Part shown: in pieces, positions 40,636 to 49,008 of the stretch
How positions within the stretch are numbered: the stretch's first letter is position 1
Layout of the letters: every line of letters begins with the position of its first letter
From: Piscinibacter gummiphilus
GTDB lineage: Bacteria; Pseudomonadota; Gammaproteobacteria; Burkholderiales; Burkholderiaceae_C
DNA: 64,000 bases
NCBI RefSeq assembly: GCF_032681285.1
Contig: NZ_CP136336.1
Coordinates: 2,343,001-2,407,000 of the forward strand
Direction of reading: 5' to 3'
The notes under the pieces: generated by a model
What the model saw: only the letters and a program-made list of their open reading frames with translations
What the model was told of the DNA's origin: nothing
The model's database searches: none
Position numbers and translations under genes: made by a program

Positions 40636-41478
40636 TTAGCGCGACATCAGTACCGGCACGGTCATCGTGGCCAGCACGCCGCGTGTCGCGCCGCCGAGCA
40701 GGCGCTCCGTCCAGCGGGTGTGCCCGTAGCCGCCCATCACGAGGAGATCGGTGTCGAGATCGGCCGTGCGGGAGAGGATCGCGTCGGCGATCGGCGCCGA
40801 GGCCACTTCGTTGCGCACCGTGGCGGTGACGCCGTGGCGGGCCAGCCATTCGCGCAGGGCTTCGAGTTCCGCGTTGGGCGTCGTGTCGGCGAGCAGGCCG
40901 TTTTCGCGCCAGGCCGCCACGTCGACGCGGCGCGCCTTGCGCAGGAAGGGCAGGGCATCGGCGATGGCGCGGTCGGCCTCGCGGCTGCCGTCCCAGGCGA
41001 CGAGGGCGTTCTGGAACGGGGCCTCCACCGTGCCGGCATAGGGAATCAGCAGCGTGGGCCGCGCGTTGAAGAGCACCAGGCGCTCGACCACCGCGCGCCG
41101 CATCGTGTAGCCCGTCTCGGCCGGGTCGGGCTGGGTGAGCACGATGAGGTCGTGGCTGTGTGCCTCTCGCAGCAGGGCGTCGGCCGGCTCGGCCTCGAGC
41201 ACGACCGAGCGGCAGGCGCTGAGCTTGGCGGCCACGCAGGCGGCGTCGAAGGCCTGCGCGGCGGCACGGGCACGGTCGCCCAGCTCGGCCTGTGCCGCCT
41301 CGGCCAGCTCGGTGACCACGGTGGCGGCCTCGACCGAGATCGGCAGCTCCACGAGCCCGGTGGGGGCCACGCCGGTGAGGTGGGCCTCGAAGTTGCGGGC
41401 GAGGTCGATCGCCACCTTGACGCGCGCGGCGCACAAGGGGTCGTCGTCGAGCAGGACGAGCAGGCTGCGGTAGGTCAT
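40636..41478 (-). CDS. Tandem-domain universal stress protein
   Basis: 280 residues with two UspA folds: 1-145 (MTYRSLLVLLDDDPL) and 150-280, the second ending with the ATP-binding signature LLVMGGYGHTRWTERLLGGATRG. The first copy lacks that glycine motif. A strong AGGAGA site precedes the ATG at 41478. It is the first gene of the usp-acs/GNAT-phaC operon. An FNR/ANR-like box is centred 74 bases upstream. Two-domain Usps of this kind belong to the anaerobic regulon in several proteobacteria. Confidence 0.9.
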   Translation of the reverse strand: MTYRSLLVLLDDDPLCAARVKVAIDLARNFEAHLTGVAPTGLVELPISVEAATVVTELAEAAQAELGDRARAAAQAFDAACVAAKLSACRSVVLEAEPADALLREAHSHDLIVLTQPDPAETGYTMRRAVVERLVLFNARPTLLIPYAGTVEAPFQNALVAWDGSREADRAIADALPFLRKARRVDVAAWRENGLLADTTPNAELEALREWLARHGVTATVRNEVASAPIADAILSRTADLDTDLLVMGGYGHTRWTERLLGGATRGVLATMTVPVLMSR

Positions 41479-41545
41479 GGTGATCTCCTGGCGAGGGTGG
41501 GCGGGTGTGGTGTGCAGAGGTTCACACGCTGCTGTGCCCGCGGGC

Positions 41546-41559
41546 TTGCGCGGGATCAA
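41546..41559. promoter_or_regulatory. FNR/ANR-like box between usp and the UbiB-like gene
   Basis: TTGCG-CGGG-ATCAA matches TTGAT-N4-ATCAA at 8 of 10 positions. Its centre is 74.5 bases from the start codon of each of the two divergent genes. Confidence 0.55.
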
Positions 41560-41626
41560 GTTCGCGGCAGTGGCGCGGCCCGCGGCCGGTGGCGAGGCGG
41601 TGCACACAGGCCCTAGACTCGCCCGC

Positions 41627-43330
41627 ATGAATGACCGCGCCATGTCAGGCAGCACGCTTTCGAGGCCACGCGAGCTGGCCCGCCTGCAGGAGATCGTGGC
41701 GGTGCTCGTGCGCCATGGCCTCGGCGACGCCGTGCGCCGCATGGGCTGGGCCGACCTGCTCGAAAAAGCCGGCCAGCTCGTGCACTGGACGAGCGCCGCC
41801 GAGCTGGCCCGCCTCTCGCCGCCGCTGCAGGTGCGGCGTGCGCTGGAAGAACTCGGGCCGACTTTCGTGAAGCTGGGGCAGATCCTCGCTGGGCGGGCCG
41901 ACCTCTTCGGCCCCGAGTGGATCGCCGAATTCGAGAAGCTGCACAGCCGCGTGCCGGCGGTGCCCTTCGAGGCCCTGCACGACCAGCTGGTGGAAGACCT
42001 GGGCGGCGAGCCGGGGGAGGTCTTCGCCTCGTTCGACCCCACGCCGCTGGCTGCCGCGTCGATTGCGCAGGTGCACCGCGCGCGCCTGCACGACGGCGCC
42101 GAGGTGGTGGTGAAGGTGCGCCGCCCCGGCATCCGCCCCGTCATCGAGGCCGACCTGCGCCTGCTGGAGCGGCTGGCGTCGATCGCGGCCAGCCGCTGGC
42201 CCGACCTTCAGCCCTACCGGCCGGTGGCGCTGGTGCAGGAGTTCGGCCGCTCGCTGCGGCGCGAGCTCGACCTGGCCAACGAATGCCGGCAGGCCGAGCG
42301 CATCGCCGCCAACTTTGCCGAGCGGCCCGAGATCGTGATTCCCAAGGTGTATTGGGAGTGGACGCACGAGCGCGTCAACGTGCAGCAGCTGATCGACGGC
42401 CTGCCCGGCGATGCGCTGGAACGCGCCGATGGCGAAGGCCTCGACCGCAAGCTGCTCGCCAAGCGCGGCGCGCAGGCGGTGATGAAGATGGTGGTGGAAG
42501 ACGGCCTCTTCCACGCCGACCCGCACCCCGGCAACGTCTTTTACCTCAGCGGCAACCGCATTGCCTTCATCGACTTCGGCATGGTGGGGCGGCTCTCGGC
42601 GCAGCGCCGCGACGAGTTGCTCAAGCTCATGCTCGGCCTGGTGCAGCGAGACGCCGCGGCCGTGAGCGACGTGTTGCTCGAATGGGCCGATGGCAGTGCC
42701 GAAGAAGAAGCCCAGCTGAACGGCGACATCGAAGCCTTCGTCGATGCCTACCACGGCGTGCCGCTCGCGCGCCTGAGCTTGGCCGACATGCTGGCCGACG
42801 TGACCGGCATCCTGAGGCGCCACCGGCTGGGCCTGCCGTCCGACCTGGCCTTGCTCATCAAGGCCTTCGTGACGGTCGAAGGCATGGGGCGCGGCCTCGA
42901 CCCCGACTTCCACATGGCGGCCGAGGCGTTGCCGCTCCTCAGGCGGGCGCTGCGCGCGCGCTACCGCCCGCAGGCCATCGTGCGGCGCAGCTGGCAGTCG
43001 ATCAACCGGCTGGCTGGCCTGCTCGCGGCCATGCCCGACGACCTGGCGCGCCTGCTGCGAAACGTGCGGCATGGTGGCGTGCAAGTGCACATCGAGGTCA
43101 AGCACCTGGAGCGTGTGGGCGACCAGCTCGACCGGGCGGCCAGCCGCCTCACCGTGGGGCTGGTGGTGGCGGCGCTGATCGTCGGCTCGTCCATCGTGAT
43201 GACGGTGCAGGGCGGGCCGAAGCTCTTCGGCCTGCCGGCGTTCGGCCTCATCGGCTTCGTGGGCGCGTGCGTGGGCGCGGTGTGGCTGCTGCGCTCCATC
43301 TCGCGCAGCGGGCGGCACGACGGCAAGTAG
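41627..43330 (+). CDS. UbiB/ABC1-family atypical kinase
   Basis: A membrane-linked protein kinase-like ATPase of 567 residues. Family motifs: the KxGQ loop in TFVKLGQILAGRADL, the Ala-rich loop AAASIAQVHRA in place of a Gly-rich loop, VVVKVRRPGI (ATP Lys), FHADPHPGNVF (catalytic) and FIDFGMVG (metal-binding DFG). Two hydrophobic helices at the C-terminus (about 505-525 and 532-555) anchor it. It may act in ubiquinone synthesis, but bona fide ubiB normally sits with ubiE/ubiJ, so this is probably a paralogue. The ATG at 41627 is preferred; the ATG at 41642 is possible. Confidence 0.87.
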   Translation: MNDRAMSGSTLSRPRELARLQEIVAVLVRHGLGDAVRRMGWADLLEKAGQLVHWTSAAELARLSPPLQVRRALEELGPTFVKLGQILAGRADLFGPEWIAEFEKLHSRVPAVPFEALHDQLVEDLGGEPGEVFASFDPTPLAAASIAQVHRARLHDGAEVVVKVRRPGIRPVIEADLRLLERLASIAASRWPDLQPYRPVALVQEFGRSLRRELDLANECRQAERIAANFAERPEIVIPKVYWEWTHERVNVQQLIDGLPGDALERADGEGLDRKLLAKRGAQAVMKMVVEDGLFHADPHPGNVFYLSGNRIAFIDFGMVGRLSAQRRDELLKLMLGLVQRDAAAVSDVLLEWADGSAEEEAQLNGDIEAFVDAYHGVPLARLSLADMLADVTGILRRHRLGLPSDLALLIKAFVTVEGMGRGLDPDFHMAAEALPLLRRALRARYRPQAIVRRSWQSINRLAGLLAAMPDDLARLLRNVRHGGVQVHIEVKHLERVGDQLDRAASRLTVGLVVAALIVGSSIVMTVQGGPKLFGLPAFGLIGFVGACVGAVWLLRSISRSGRHDGK

Positions 43331-43351
43331 TCGCCGCCGCCCGGGCGTGCT

Positions 43352-43792
43352 TCAAGACTGCTCGCGCGGCGGCGGCACCACCAGCACCGGGACCGTGGTG
43401 CTTGCCAGCACCCGCGCCACCACCGAGCCGAGCGCGAGCTGGCCCGCGGGGCTGTGCCCGCGCGAACCCATGACGATCAGGTCGGCACGCCAACGCGTGG
43501 CCTGCTCGACGACCACCTCGGCTGCCGGCCCTTCGCGGTGCAGGTACTCGGCCTGGATGCCGTGGTGGTCGAGGAAGGTGCGCACCGGGCGGAACACCTC
43601 GTTGGCTTCGGTCGTGTAGCGCGTCTCGATCTGCTTCTCGTCGAGCAGCAGGCGCAGGCCATTCGGCAGTGGCGTCTGCGCGTGCAGCACTGCAAAGCGA
43701 TGCTGCGGCGAGAGCCACTCCGGGTGGGCACCGAGCCAGGCCAGCATGTGGCGGCTGAAGGAGCTGTCGTCGACAGCGAGCAGGATGTTCAT
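43352..43792 (-). CDS. Universal stress protein, single domain
   Basis: 146 residues, one UspA fold: MNILLAVDDSSFSRHMLAWL at the N-terminus and the ATP-binding loop IVMGSRGHSPAGQLALGSV at 110-128, so probably ATP-binding. It is convergent with the UbiB-like gene and has an FNR/ANR-like box centred 69 bases before its ATG with a well-placed -10 (TACCTT on the minus strand, 43827-43832). Confidence 0.9.
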   Translation of the reverse strand: MNILLAVDDSSFSRHMLAWLGAHPEWLSPQHRFAVLHAQTPLPNGLRLLLDEKQIETRYTTEANEVFRPVRTFLDHHGIQAEYLHREGPAAEVVVEQATRWRADLIVMGSRGHSPAGQLALGSVVARVLASTTVPVLVVPPPREQS

Positions 43793-43854
43793 GGACGAGA
43801 CTCCGTTGCAAGACCGTGGAGGCTCAAAGGTAGGTCGACTCCTGCGGTGGGAGC

Positions 43855-43868
43855 TTGATGCGGCGCAA
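43855..43868. promoter_or_regulatory. FNR/ANR-like box upstream of the single-domain usp
   Basis: TTGAT-GCGG-CGCAA matches TTGAT-N4-ATCAA at 8 of 10 positions. On the minus strand a TACCTT -10 is centred 32 bases downstream, the spacing of class II FNR promoters. Confidence 0.6.
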
Positions 43869-43891
43869 ACCTCGACAGGCGCGGCGGCTCG

Positions 43892-44905
43892 TCAGGGCAC
43901 CAGCACTGCCGCGCCGTCGAACGTGCCCCTGCGCAGTGCATCGAGCGCCTCGTTGGCCCCGTCGAGGGGATACGCCGTGGTGTGCGAGCGCACCGGATGC
44001 TGGCGCACGAAGTCGAAGAACTCCTTCGCGTCGGCACGCGTGAGGTTGGCCACCGAGCGCACTTCGCGCTCGCCCCAGAGCAGCGAATAGGGGAAGGCGG
44101 GGATGTCGCTCATGTGGATGCCGGCGCAGACCACGCGGCCACCGCGCCGCACCCGTGAGAGCGCCAGCGGCACCAGCGCCCCGTCGGGCGCGAAGAGGAT
44201 GGCGGCATCGAGCGCATCGGGCGGCGCGGCGTCGGTGCTGCCGGCCCATTCGACTCCCAGCGAGAGCGCAAAGGCCTGGCGTGCGGTGTCGCCGGGGCGG
44301 GTCATGGCGAAGACACGCCGCCCCTGGGCCTTGGCCACCTGCGCAATGAGATGGGCCGACGCGCCGAAGCCGTAGAGCCCGATCACGCGCGCGTCATCGC
44401 CCGCAGCCTTGAGTGCACGCCAGCCGATCAGCCCGGCGCACAGCAGCGGTGCGGTCTCGACCGGGTCGCCCTCGGGCGGCAGCGGGATGCAGAAGCTGGC
44501 GTGGGCGAGCGCGTGCGAGGCGTAGCCGCCATCGCGGCCGTGGCCGGTGAAGACGGCACGCGCGCAGAGGTTCTCGCGGCCACGCCGGCAGTCGTCGCAC
44601 TCGCCGCAGGCCCAACCGAGCCACGGCACGCCCACATGATCGCCGGCCTGCCAGCCCGTCACGCCGTCGCCGAGGGCCGCGACCGTGGCCACGATCTCGT
44701 GGCCCGGCACGACACAGGCGCACGTCGGTGCGAGCTCGCCATCGGCGATGTGCAGGTCGGTGCGGCACACGCCGCACGCCAGCACTTTCAGCAGCAGCTC
44801 GCCCCGGCCCGGGCGGGGCACCGGGCACTCGACGAGTTCGAGCGGCCGACCGCTGCCGCGCCAGCGCATGGCGCGCATCGTGGCCGTGGCCGGGGCTTCG
44901 GTCAC
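43892..44905 (-). CDS. Zinc-dependent alcohol dehydrogenase, AdhP-like
   Basis: An NAD(P)-dependent medium-chain dehydrogenase, 337 residues from the GTG at 44905. Catalytic zinc ligands are Cys47 (CGVCRTDLH) and His69-Glu70 (PGHE); structural zinc is held by Cys100, Cys103, Cys106 and Cys114 (CGECDDCRRGRENLC). The cofactor loop is GLYGFGASAHL. The GTG overlaps the hsp20 stop (GTGA), implying coupling; an ATG at 44878 would give 328 residues. It is co-transcribed with hsp20 and likely shares its FNR-like control. Confidence 0.9.
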   Translation of the reverse strand: MTEAPATATMRAMRWRGSGRPLELVECPVPRPGRGELLLKVLACGVCRTDLHIADGELAPTCACVVPGHEIVATVAALGDGVTGWQAGDHVGVPWLGWACGECDDCRRGRENLCARAVFTGHGRDGGYASHALAHASFCIPLPPEGDPVETAPLLCAGLIGWRALKAAGDDARVIGLYGFGASAHLIAQVAKAQGRRVFAMTRPGDTARQAFALSLGVEWAGSTDAAPPDALDAAILFAPDGALVPLALSRVRRGGRVVCAGIHMSDIPAFPYSLLWGEREVRSVANLTRADAKEFFDFVRQHPVRSHTTAYPLDGANEALDALRRGTFDGAAVLVP

Positions 44906-45321
44906 TTGATGGCGATGGTGCGGCTGCCGCTGCCTTCGAGTTTGGGCAGCGTGAGCTTGAGCACGCCGTCTTCGAATTTGGCCGCGACCTCCTTCGCGTC
45001 GACTTCGTGCTCCAGCGCGAAGCCACGTGACACCATGCCGGTGTAGGTCTCGCTCAGCAACACGCGCTTGCCTTGCTTCTCTTCCTTCTCGCGCTTGATC
45101 TCGGCGCTGATGGACACGAAGTTGTGGTTGACGTTGACCTTGATGTCTTCCTTGCGCGCACCGGGGATCTCGGCCCGCACTTCGTATTGCTTGTCGGTCT
45201 CGGTGACATCGATGCGGATGTCGTTGGGCAGGCCTTCGGGCAGGCGCAGGGCGCGGGGAAAGCCGCGGAAGAAGTCGGGGAAGAAATCGTTCATTCGCTC
45301 GATGCGGGTCAGTGCATTCAT
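44902..45321 (-). CDS. Small heat-shock protein Hsp20
   Basis: An ATP-independent holdase of 139 residues. The alpha-crystallin domain spans about 33-135 (DIRIDVTETDKQYEVRAEIP to FEDGVLKLTLPK) and ends in a short tail with the I-x-I motif TIAIK. A strong AGGAGA site precedes the ATG at 45321. An FNR/ANR-like box and an AAAGAT -10 lie upstream. The alcohol dehydrogenase gene overlaps its 3' end. Confidence 0.93.
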   Translation of the reverse strand: MNALTRIERMNDFFPDFFRGFPRALRLPEGLPNDIRIDVTETDKQYEVRAEIPGARKEDIKVNVNHNFVSISAEIKREKEEKQGKRVLLSETYTGMVSRGFALEHEVDAKEVAAKFEDGVLKLTLPKLEGSGSRTIAIK

Positions 45322-45409
45322 CGTGCTCTCCTGGATTGAAGGATGTCTGCGCGGGCTGGGCACAGCCCTGCAGGGGCCCCGATCTTTCGGCAACTCCGGC
45401 GTCAGGAGA

Positions 45410-45423
45410 TTGCGCTTCGTCAA
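45410..45423. promoter_or_regulatory. FNR/ANR-like box upstream of hsp20
   Basis: TTGCG-CTTC-GTCAA matches the consensus at 7 of 10 positions, with TTG and CAA cores intact. On the minus strand AAAGAT (45382-45387) is centred 32 bases downstream, the class II spacing. It could also affect the divergent L,D-transpeptidase gene. Confidence 0.55.
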
Positions 45424-45503
45424 GGCAGCGTGGGGTGCGCGATCGCCGGCCGGCTTGATGCCGGGCAAGCGTGGTGCCGCGTGTCTGCGCGACAGTGCCG
45501 CGC

Positions 45504-46307
45504 ATGGGAACGAACCCGTCTTCGTGCGTGGCACGCTGCCGTCGTGTCGTCGCCGCGCTCTTGATCGCGTGGCTGCCGGCGCTGGCGGCCGTGGCCGCGG
45601 ACGCTCCACTTCGAAGCGACTTCGCCGTGTCGGTGCCGAGGGCGCTCGACCCGCCCGAGATCGTGGTCGCCACCTACGGCGTGCTGCTCGACGATGCGCT
45701 CGCCAAGCACGACCTCGTGCTGCTGCGCGAGCAGTTCGTGCTGCTGGTCGACCGCGCGCCGGCCGTGCAGGCGGCGTTGGTGCTCTGGGGTTCCAGCACG
45801 ACGGGGTGGTCACTCGTCGGCGCCGCGCCGGTCTCCACCGGCCTGCCGGGGCGCTTCGAGCATTTCACGACGCCGCTCGGGGTCTTCGAGCACTCGCTCG
45901 CCAACCCGGACTTCCGCGCCGAAGGCACGCGCAACGAGTTCGGCATCCGCGGCTATGGCCGTCGCGGCATGCGTGTGTTCGATTTCGGCTGGGTGGCCGC
46001 GCCCAAAGGCTGGGGCGACCGTGCATGGAGCACGATGCGCCTGCAGGTGCACGCCACCGACCCCGACGTGCTGGAGCCGCGCCTCGGCACGGCGCAGTCG
46101 AAAGGCTGCATACGCATCCCGGCTGCGCTCAACGAGTTCATCGACGTCAACGGCGTGCTCGATGCCGACTACGACGAAGCGCTCGACGCCGGCCGCACGC
46201 TGTGGGTGCTGCGACCCGACCGGCGCCGCCACGCCGCCGCCGGCCGCTGGCTGGTGGTGATCGACTCGGAGGCGCTGGCGCGGCCGGCCTGGGCCATGCC
46301 GCCGTGA
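45504..46307 (+). CDS. L,D-transpeptidase (YkuD domain) family protein
   Basis: An exported peptidoglycan crosslinking-type enzyme of 267 residues. A signal peptide (about 8-31, LLIAWLPALAAVAA) is followed by a YkuD domain; the active-site block is HATDPDVLEPRLG...SKGCIRIP with the nucleophilic Cys in SKGC. The usual second His is in that same stretch. The ATG at 45504 fits the signal peptide; a GTG at 45471 is possible. It is divergent from hsp20 and convergent with the P-type ATPase gene (7 bp). Confidence 0.78.
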   Translation: MGTNPSSCVARCRRVVAALLIAWLPALAAVAADAPLRSDFAVSVPRALDPPEIVVATYGVLLDDALAKHDLVLLREQFVLLVDRAPAVQAALVLWGSSTTGWSLVGAAPVSTGLPGRFEHFTTPLGVFEHSLANPDFRAEGTRNEFGIRGYGRRGMRVFDFGWVAAPKGWGDRAWSTMRLQVHATDPDVLEPRLGTAQSKGCIRIPAALNEFIDVNGVLDADYDEALDAGRTLWVLRPDRRRHAAAGRWLVVIDSEALARPAWAMPP

Positions 46308-46314
46308 ACGCGCG

Positions 46315-48906
46315 TCAGGGCGGCACCTTGGCGAGCCCAAAACGCTTGACGAGCTCGGTGCTCGCCGCATACGCCACGACGATGCCCGCCACCGCAGCCG
46401 ACACGCCGAGTGGCAGCGGCACGAACCCCAGCCATGCCGCCAGCGGCCCGGTGTAGGGCAGCGCGAGCGCCACGAGCGCGACAGCGAGCAGCGCGCCGCT
46501 CAACATCGGCGCCGGCGGGCTCGTCCACGCCGGCTCGCGCGAGCGCAATACCACCACCACCGCCAGCTCGGTGAGCAGCGACACCTGGAACCATGCCGTG
46601 CGGAACACGGCCTCGTCGGCCGCCAGCACCCACAGCAGCACCGCGAAGGTGATCAGGTCGAAGACCGAACTGGTGAGCCCGAAGACGAGCATGAAGCGCC
46701 GCAGCGAGGCCATCTTCCAGGCGCGCGGGCGGCGCAGCTGAGACGCTTCGACCCGGTCGGTCGACAAGGCCATCGCCGGCAGGTCCGACAGGAAGTTGTT
46801 GAGCAGGATTTGCGTGGCGGTGAGCGGCAGGAAGGGCAGGAAGGGCGTGGCCAGCGCCATGCTGACCATGTTGCCGAAGTTTGCGCTGATGGTGAGCGAG
46901 ATGTATTTCAGCGTGTTGGCGAAGGTGCGCCGGCCTTCTTCCACTCCGCGGCAGAGCACGCCGAGGTCGGGCTGCAAGAGCACGATGTCGGCGCTCTCGC
47001 GCGCGACGTCGACCGCTTGGTCGACCGAGATGCCCACGTCGGCCGCGTGCAGGGCCGGCGCGTCGTTGATGCCGTCGCCGAGGAAGCCCACCGCATGCCG
47101 CGTGCGCTGCAAGGCGCGCACGATGCGCTCCTTCTGCGACGGGTCGACCTCCACGAAGAGATCGGTGCGCGGCGCGAGGTGCCACAGCGACTCGTCGCGC
47201 AGGCCGGCGATGGCCTCGCCGGTGAGCATGGCTTTGGGGTCGAGCCCCACCTGCTGGGCGACATGCGCCGCCACATGGCGGTTGTCGCCGGTGATCATCT
47301 TCACGCGCACGCCGTGGCGCCGCAACTGTTGCAGCGCCTGGGTGGCACTCGGCTTGGGCGGGTCCGAGAAACTCAGGAAACCCTGCAGCGTGAGGCCTTG
47401 TTCGTCGGCGGGCGTCACCTTGTCCTGCTCGATGTGGCGGGTGGCGAGGGCGAGCACGCGCAGCCCGCTCTCGCCCTGGGCCTGCACGAAGCCGTCGAGC
47501 CGGGTGCGCCAGGCGCCATCGAGCGCCACCGGGCCGTCGGCTGCCGCCACATGGCTGCAACAGTCGAGCACCTGGGCCACCGCGCCTTTCACCACCATCC
47601 AGCGCGTGCCGTCGCGCTCGTCGCAGGCCACGATGGTGAGGCGCTTGCGCACGAAGTCGTAGGGGATCTCGTCGACCTTGCGCCAGCCGGCGGTGCCGAG
47701 CGAGTGCGTTTCGCCGGCACGCACGAGCGCTGCATCGAGCGGGTTCTCGATGCCGGTCTCGAAGGCGGCGTTGAGATACGCCCATTGCAGCACCTGCGGC
47801 GAGGGCTGGCCCTGCGGGTCGACGGCCGCATCGAGCGTCATCTCGCCCTGGGTGAGCGTGCCGGTCTTGTCGGTGCACAGCACGTTCATGCCGCCCAGGT
47901 CTTCGATCGCCTCCAGCCGGCGCACGAGCACGCCTTGCGCCGCGAGCTTGCGCGTGCCGCGCGCGAGCATCACGCTCACGATGGCCGGCAGCAGCTCGGG
48001 TGACAGGCCCACCGCCAGCGCCACCGCGAAGAGCAATGAGTCGATCAGCGGGCGGCCGAGCCACTGGTTCATCGCCAGCACCGCGATCACCACCACGAAC
48101 ATCACCCGCAGCAGCATCTCGCCGAAGCGGCGCGTGCCAAGGGCGAAGCGGGTTTCGGGCTCGCGCAGTCGCAGGCCCGAGGCCAGCTCGCCGAGCACCG
48201 TGCGCTCGCCGGTCTGCGTGATGAGCACCGTGGCCGAGCCACTGCGCACCGAGCTGCCGAGGAAGACGCTGTTGGTCCGTTCGCGCAGGGCGGCGCCGGC
48301 CGCGAGGGGGCCGGCGTGTTTCTCCACCGGAAAGGTCTCGCCGGTGAGGCTCGCCTCGGTGACGAGGAAGTCGCGCGCTTCGAGCACCACGCCATCGGCC
48401 GGCACCAGGTTGCCGGCGCTCAGCTCGACCACGTCGCCCGCCACCAGCTCGCGTGCGGGCAGGCGCGTGGGGGTGCCGTCGCGCCAGGTGCGTGCGGTGA
48501 GCGCCAGGCGCTTGCGCAGGCTCTCCACCGCCTGCGAGGCGCGCAGCTCCTGCCAGAACCCGAGCGCCGCGCTGCCGGTGACGATGGCGAGGATGGTGGC
48601 CGCATCGGCCCAGCTCGTGAGCAGCGCCGAGATGGCGCCGCCGATGACGAGGATCAGCACCAGCGGGCTCGACACCTGGCGCAACGCCAGCCGCCAGATG
48701 GCCACGCTGGTGCGCTCGTCGATGGCATTCGGGCCGTGCTGCTGCAAGCGGGCCCGCGCCTCGGCGCTGCCGAGGCCGCTGCGGCGGCTTGCGTGGCGTT
48801 GCAGCAGTTCGTCGGCGGGCAGGCTCCAGTCGGGCCGGTTGGCGGTTGAGGGCGCCGACGGGTTCGCGTGGGGATGCATTTGTTGTCGCATGTCACGTTC
48901 GGGCAC
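46315..48906 (-). CDS. P-type ATPase, MgtA/MgtB-like magnesium importer
   Basis: An inner-membrane cation ATPase of 863 residues. It has the phosphorylation motif DKTGTLT (Asp346), the actuator TGE loop (188-190), and the ion-site helix LSPELLPAIVSVML (301-314), close to the MgtA/PMA-like subfamily. The hinge motif is GDGINDAPAL, and about ten membrane helices are predicted. The cytosolic N-terminus is extended. Import of Mg2+ is inferred from the subfamily; no Mg-sensing leader is visible in the short upstream gap. A PmrA/QseB-like box lies in that gap. Confidence 0.87.
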   Translation of the reverse strand: MPERDMRQQMHPHANPSAPSTANRPDWSLPADELLQRHASRRSGLGSAEARARLQQHGPNAIDERTSVAIWRLALRQVSSPLVLILVIGGAISALLTSWADAATILAIVTGSAALGFWQELRASQAVESLRKRLALTARTWRDGTPTRLPARELVAGDVVELSAGNLVPADGVVLEARDFLVTEASLTGETFPVEKHAGPLAAGAALRERTNSVFLGSSVRSGSATVLITQTGERTVLGELASGLRLREPETRFALGTRRFGEMLLRVMFVVVIAVLAMNQWLGRPLIDSLLFAVALAVGLSPELLPAIVSVMLARGTRKLAAQGVLVRRLEAIEDLGGMNVLCTDKTGTLTQGEMTLDAAVDPQGQPSPQVLQWAYLNAAFETGIENPLDAALVRAGETHSLGTAGWRKVDEIPYDFVRKRLTIVACDERDGTRWMVVKGAVAQVLDCCSHVAAADGPVALDGAWRTRLDGFVQAQGESGLRVLALATRHIEQDKVTPADEQGLTLQGFLSFSDPPKPSATQALQQLRRHGVRVKMITGDNRHVAAHVAQQVGLDPKAMLTGEAIAGLRDESLWHLAPRTDLFVEVDPSQKERIVRALQRTRHAVGFLGDGINDAPALHAADVGISVDQAVDVARESADIVLLQPDLGVLCRGVEEGRRTFANTLKYISLTISANFGNMVSMALATPFLPFLPLTATQILLNNFLSDLPAMALSTDRVEASQLRRPRAWKMASLRRFMLVFGLTSSVFDLITFAVLLWVLAADEAVFRTAWFQVSLLTELAVVVVLRSREPAWTSPPAPMLSGALLAVALVALALPYTGPLAAWLGFVPLPLGVSAAVAGIVVAYAASTELVKRFGLAKVPP

Positions 48907-48933
48907 AAGAGGCTCGCCGGCCCCTGCGAGTCA

Positions 48934-48950
48934 CTTAAGCGGCCGTTAAA
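48934..48950 (+). promoter_or_regulatory. PmrA/QseB-like response-regulator box
   Basis: CTTAAG-CGGCC-GTTAAA is a direct repeat of YTTAAn hexamers with a 5-base spacer (11-base period), the PmrA-box layout (CTTAAT-N5-CTTAAT), 9 of 12 positions matching. It lies 59 bases before the T_hemolysin-like start and 28 bases from the ATPase start on the other strand. No clear -10 is seen. Confidence 0.45.
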
Positions 48951-49008
48951 CGAGCCGGCCGACCATGCCGGTCAGCAAGGCGATCCCTTGCGCCACCGAC
49001 CACCCATC

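Noticed and set aside
44902..45673. N-terminal extension of the alcohol dehydrogenase through the Hsp20 gene
   Set aside because: The upstream part of that frame is a shadow of hsp20; the GTG at 44905 or ATG at 44878 gives the normal length.
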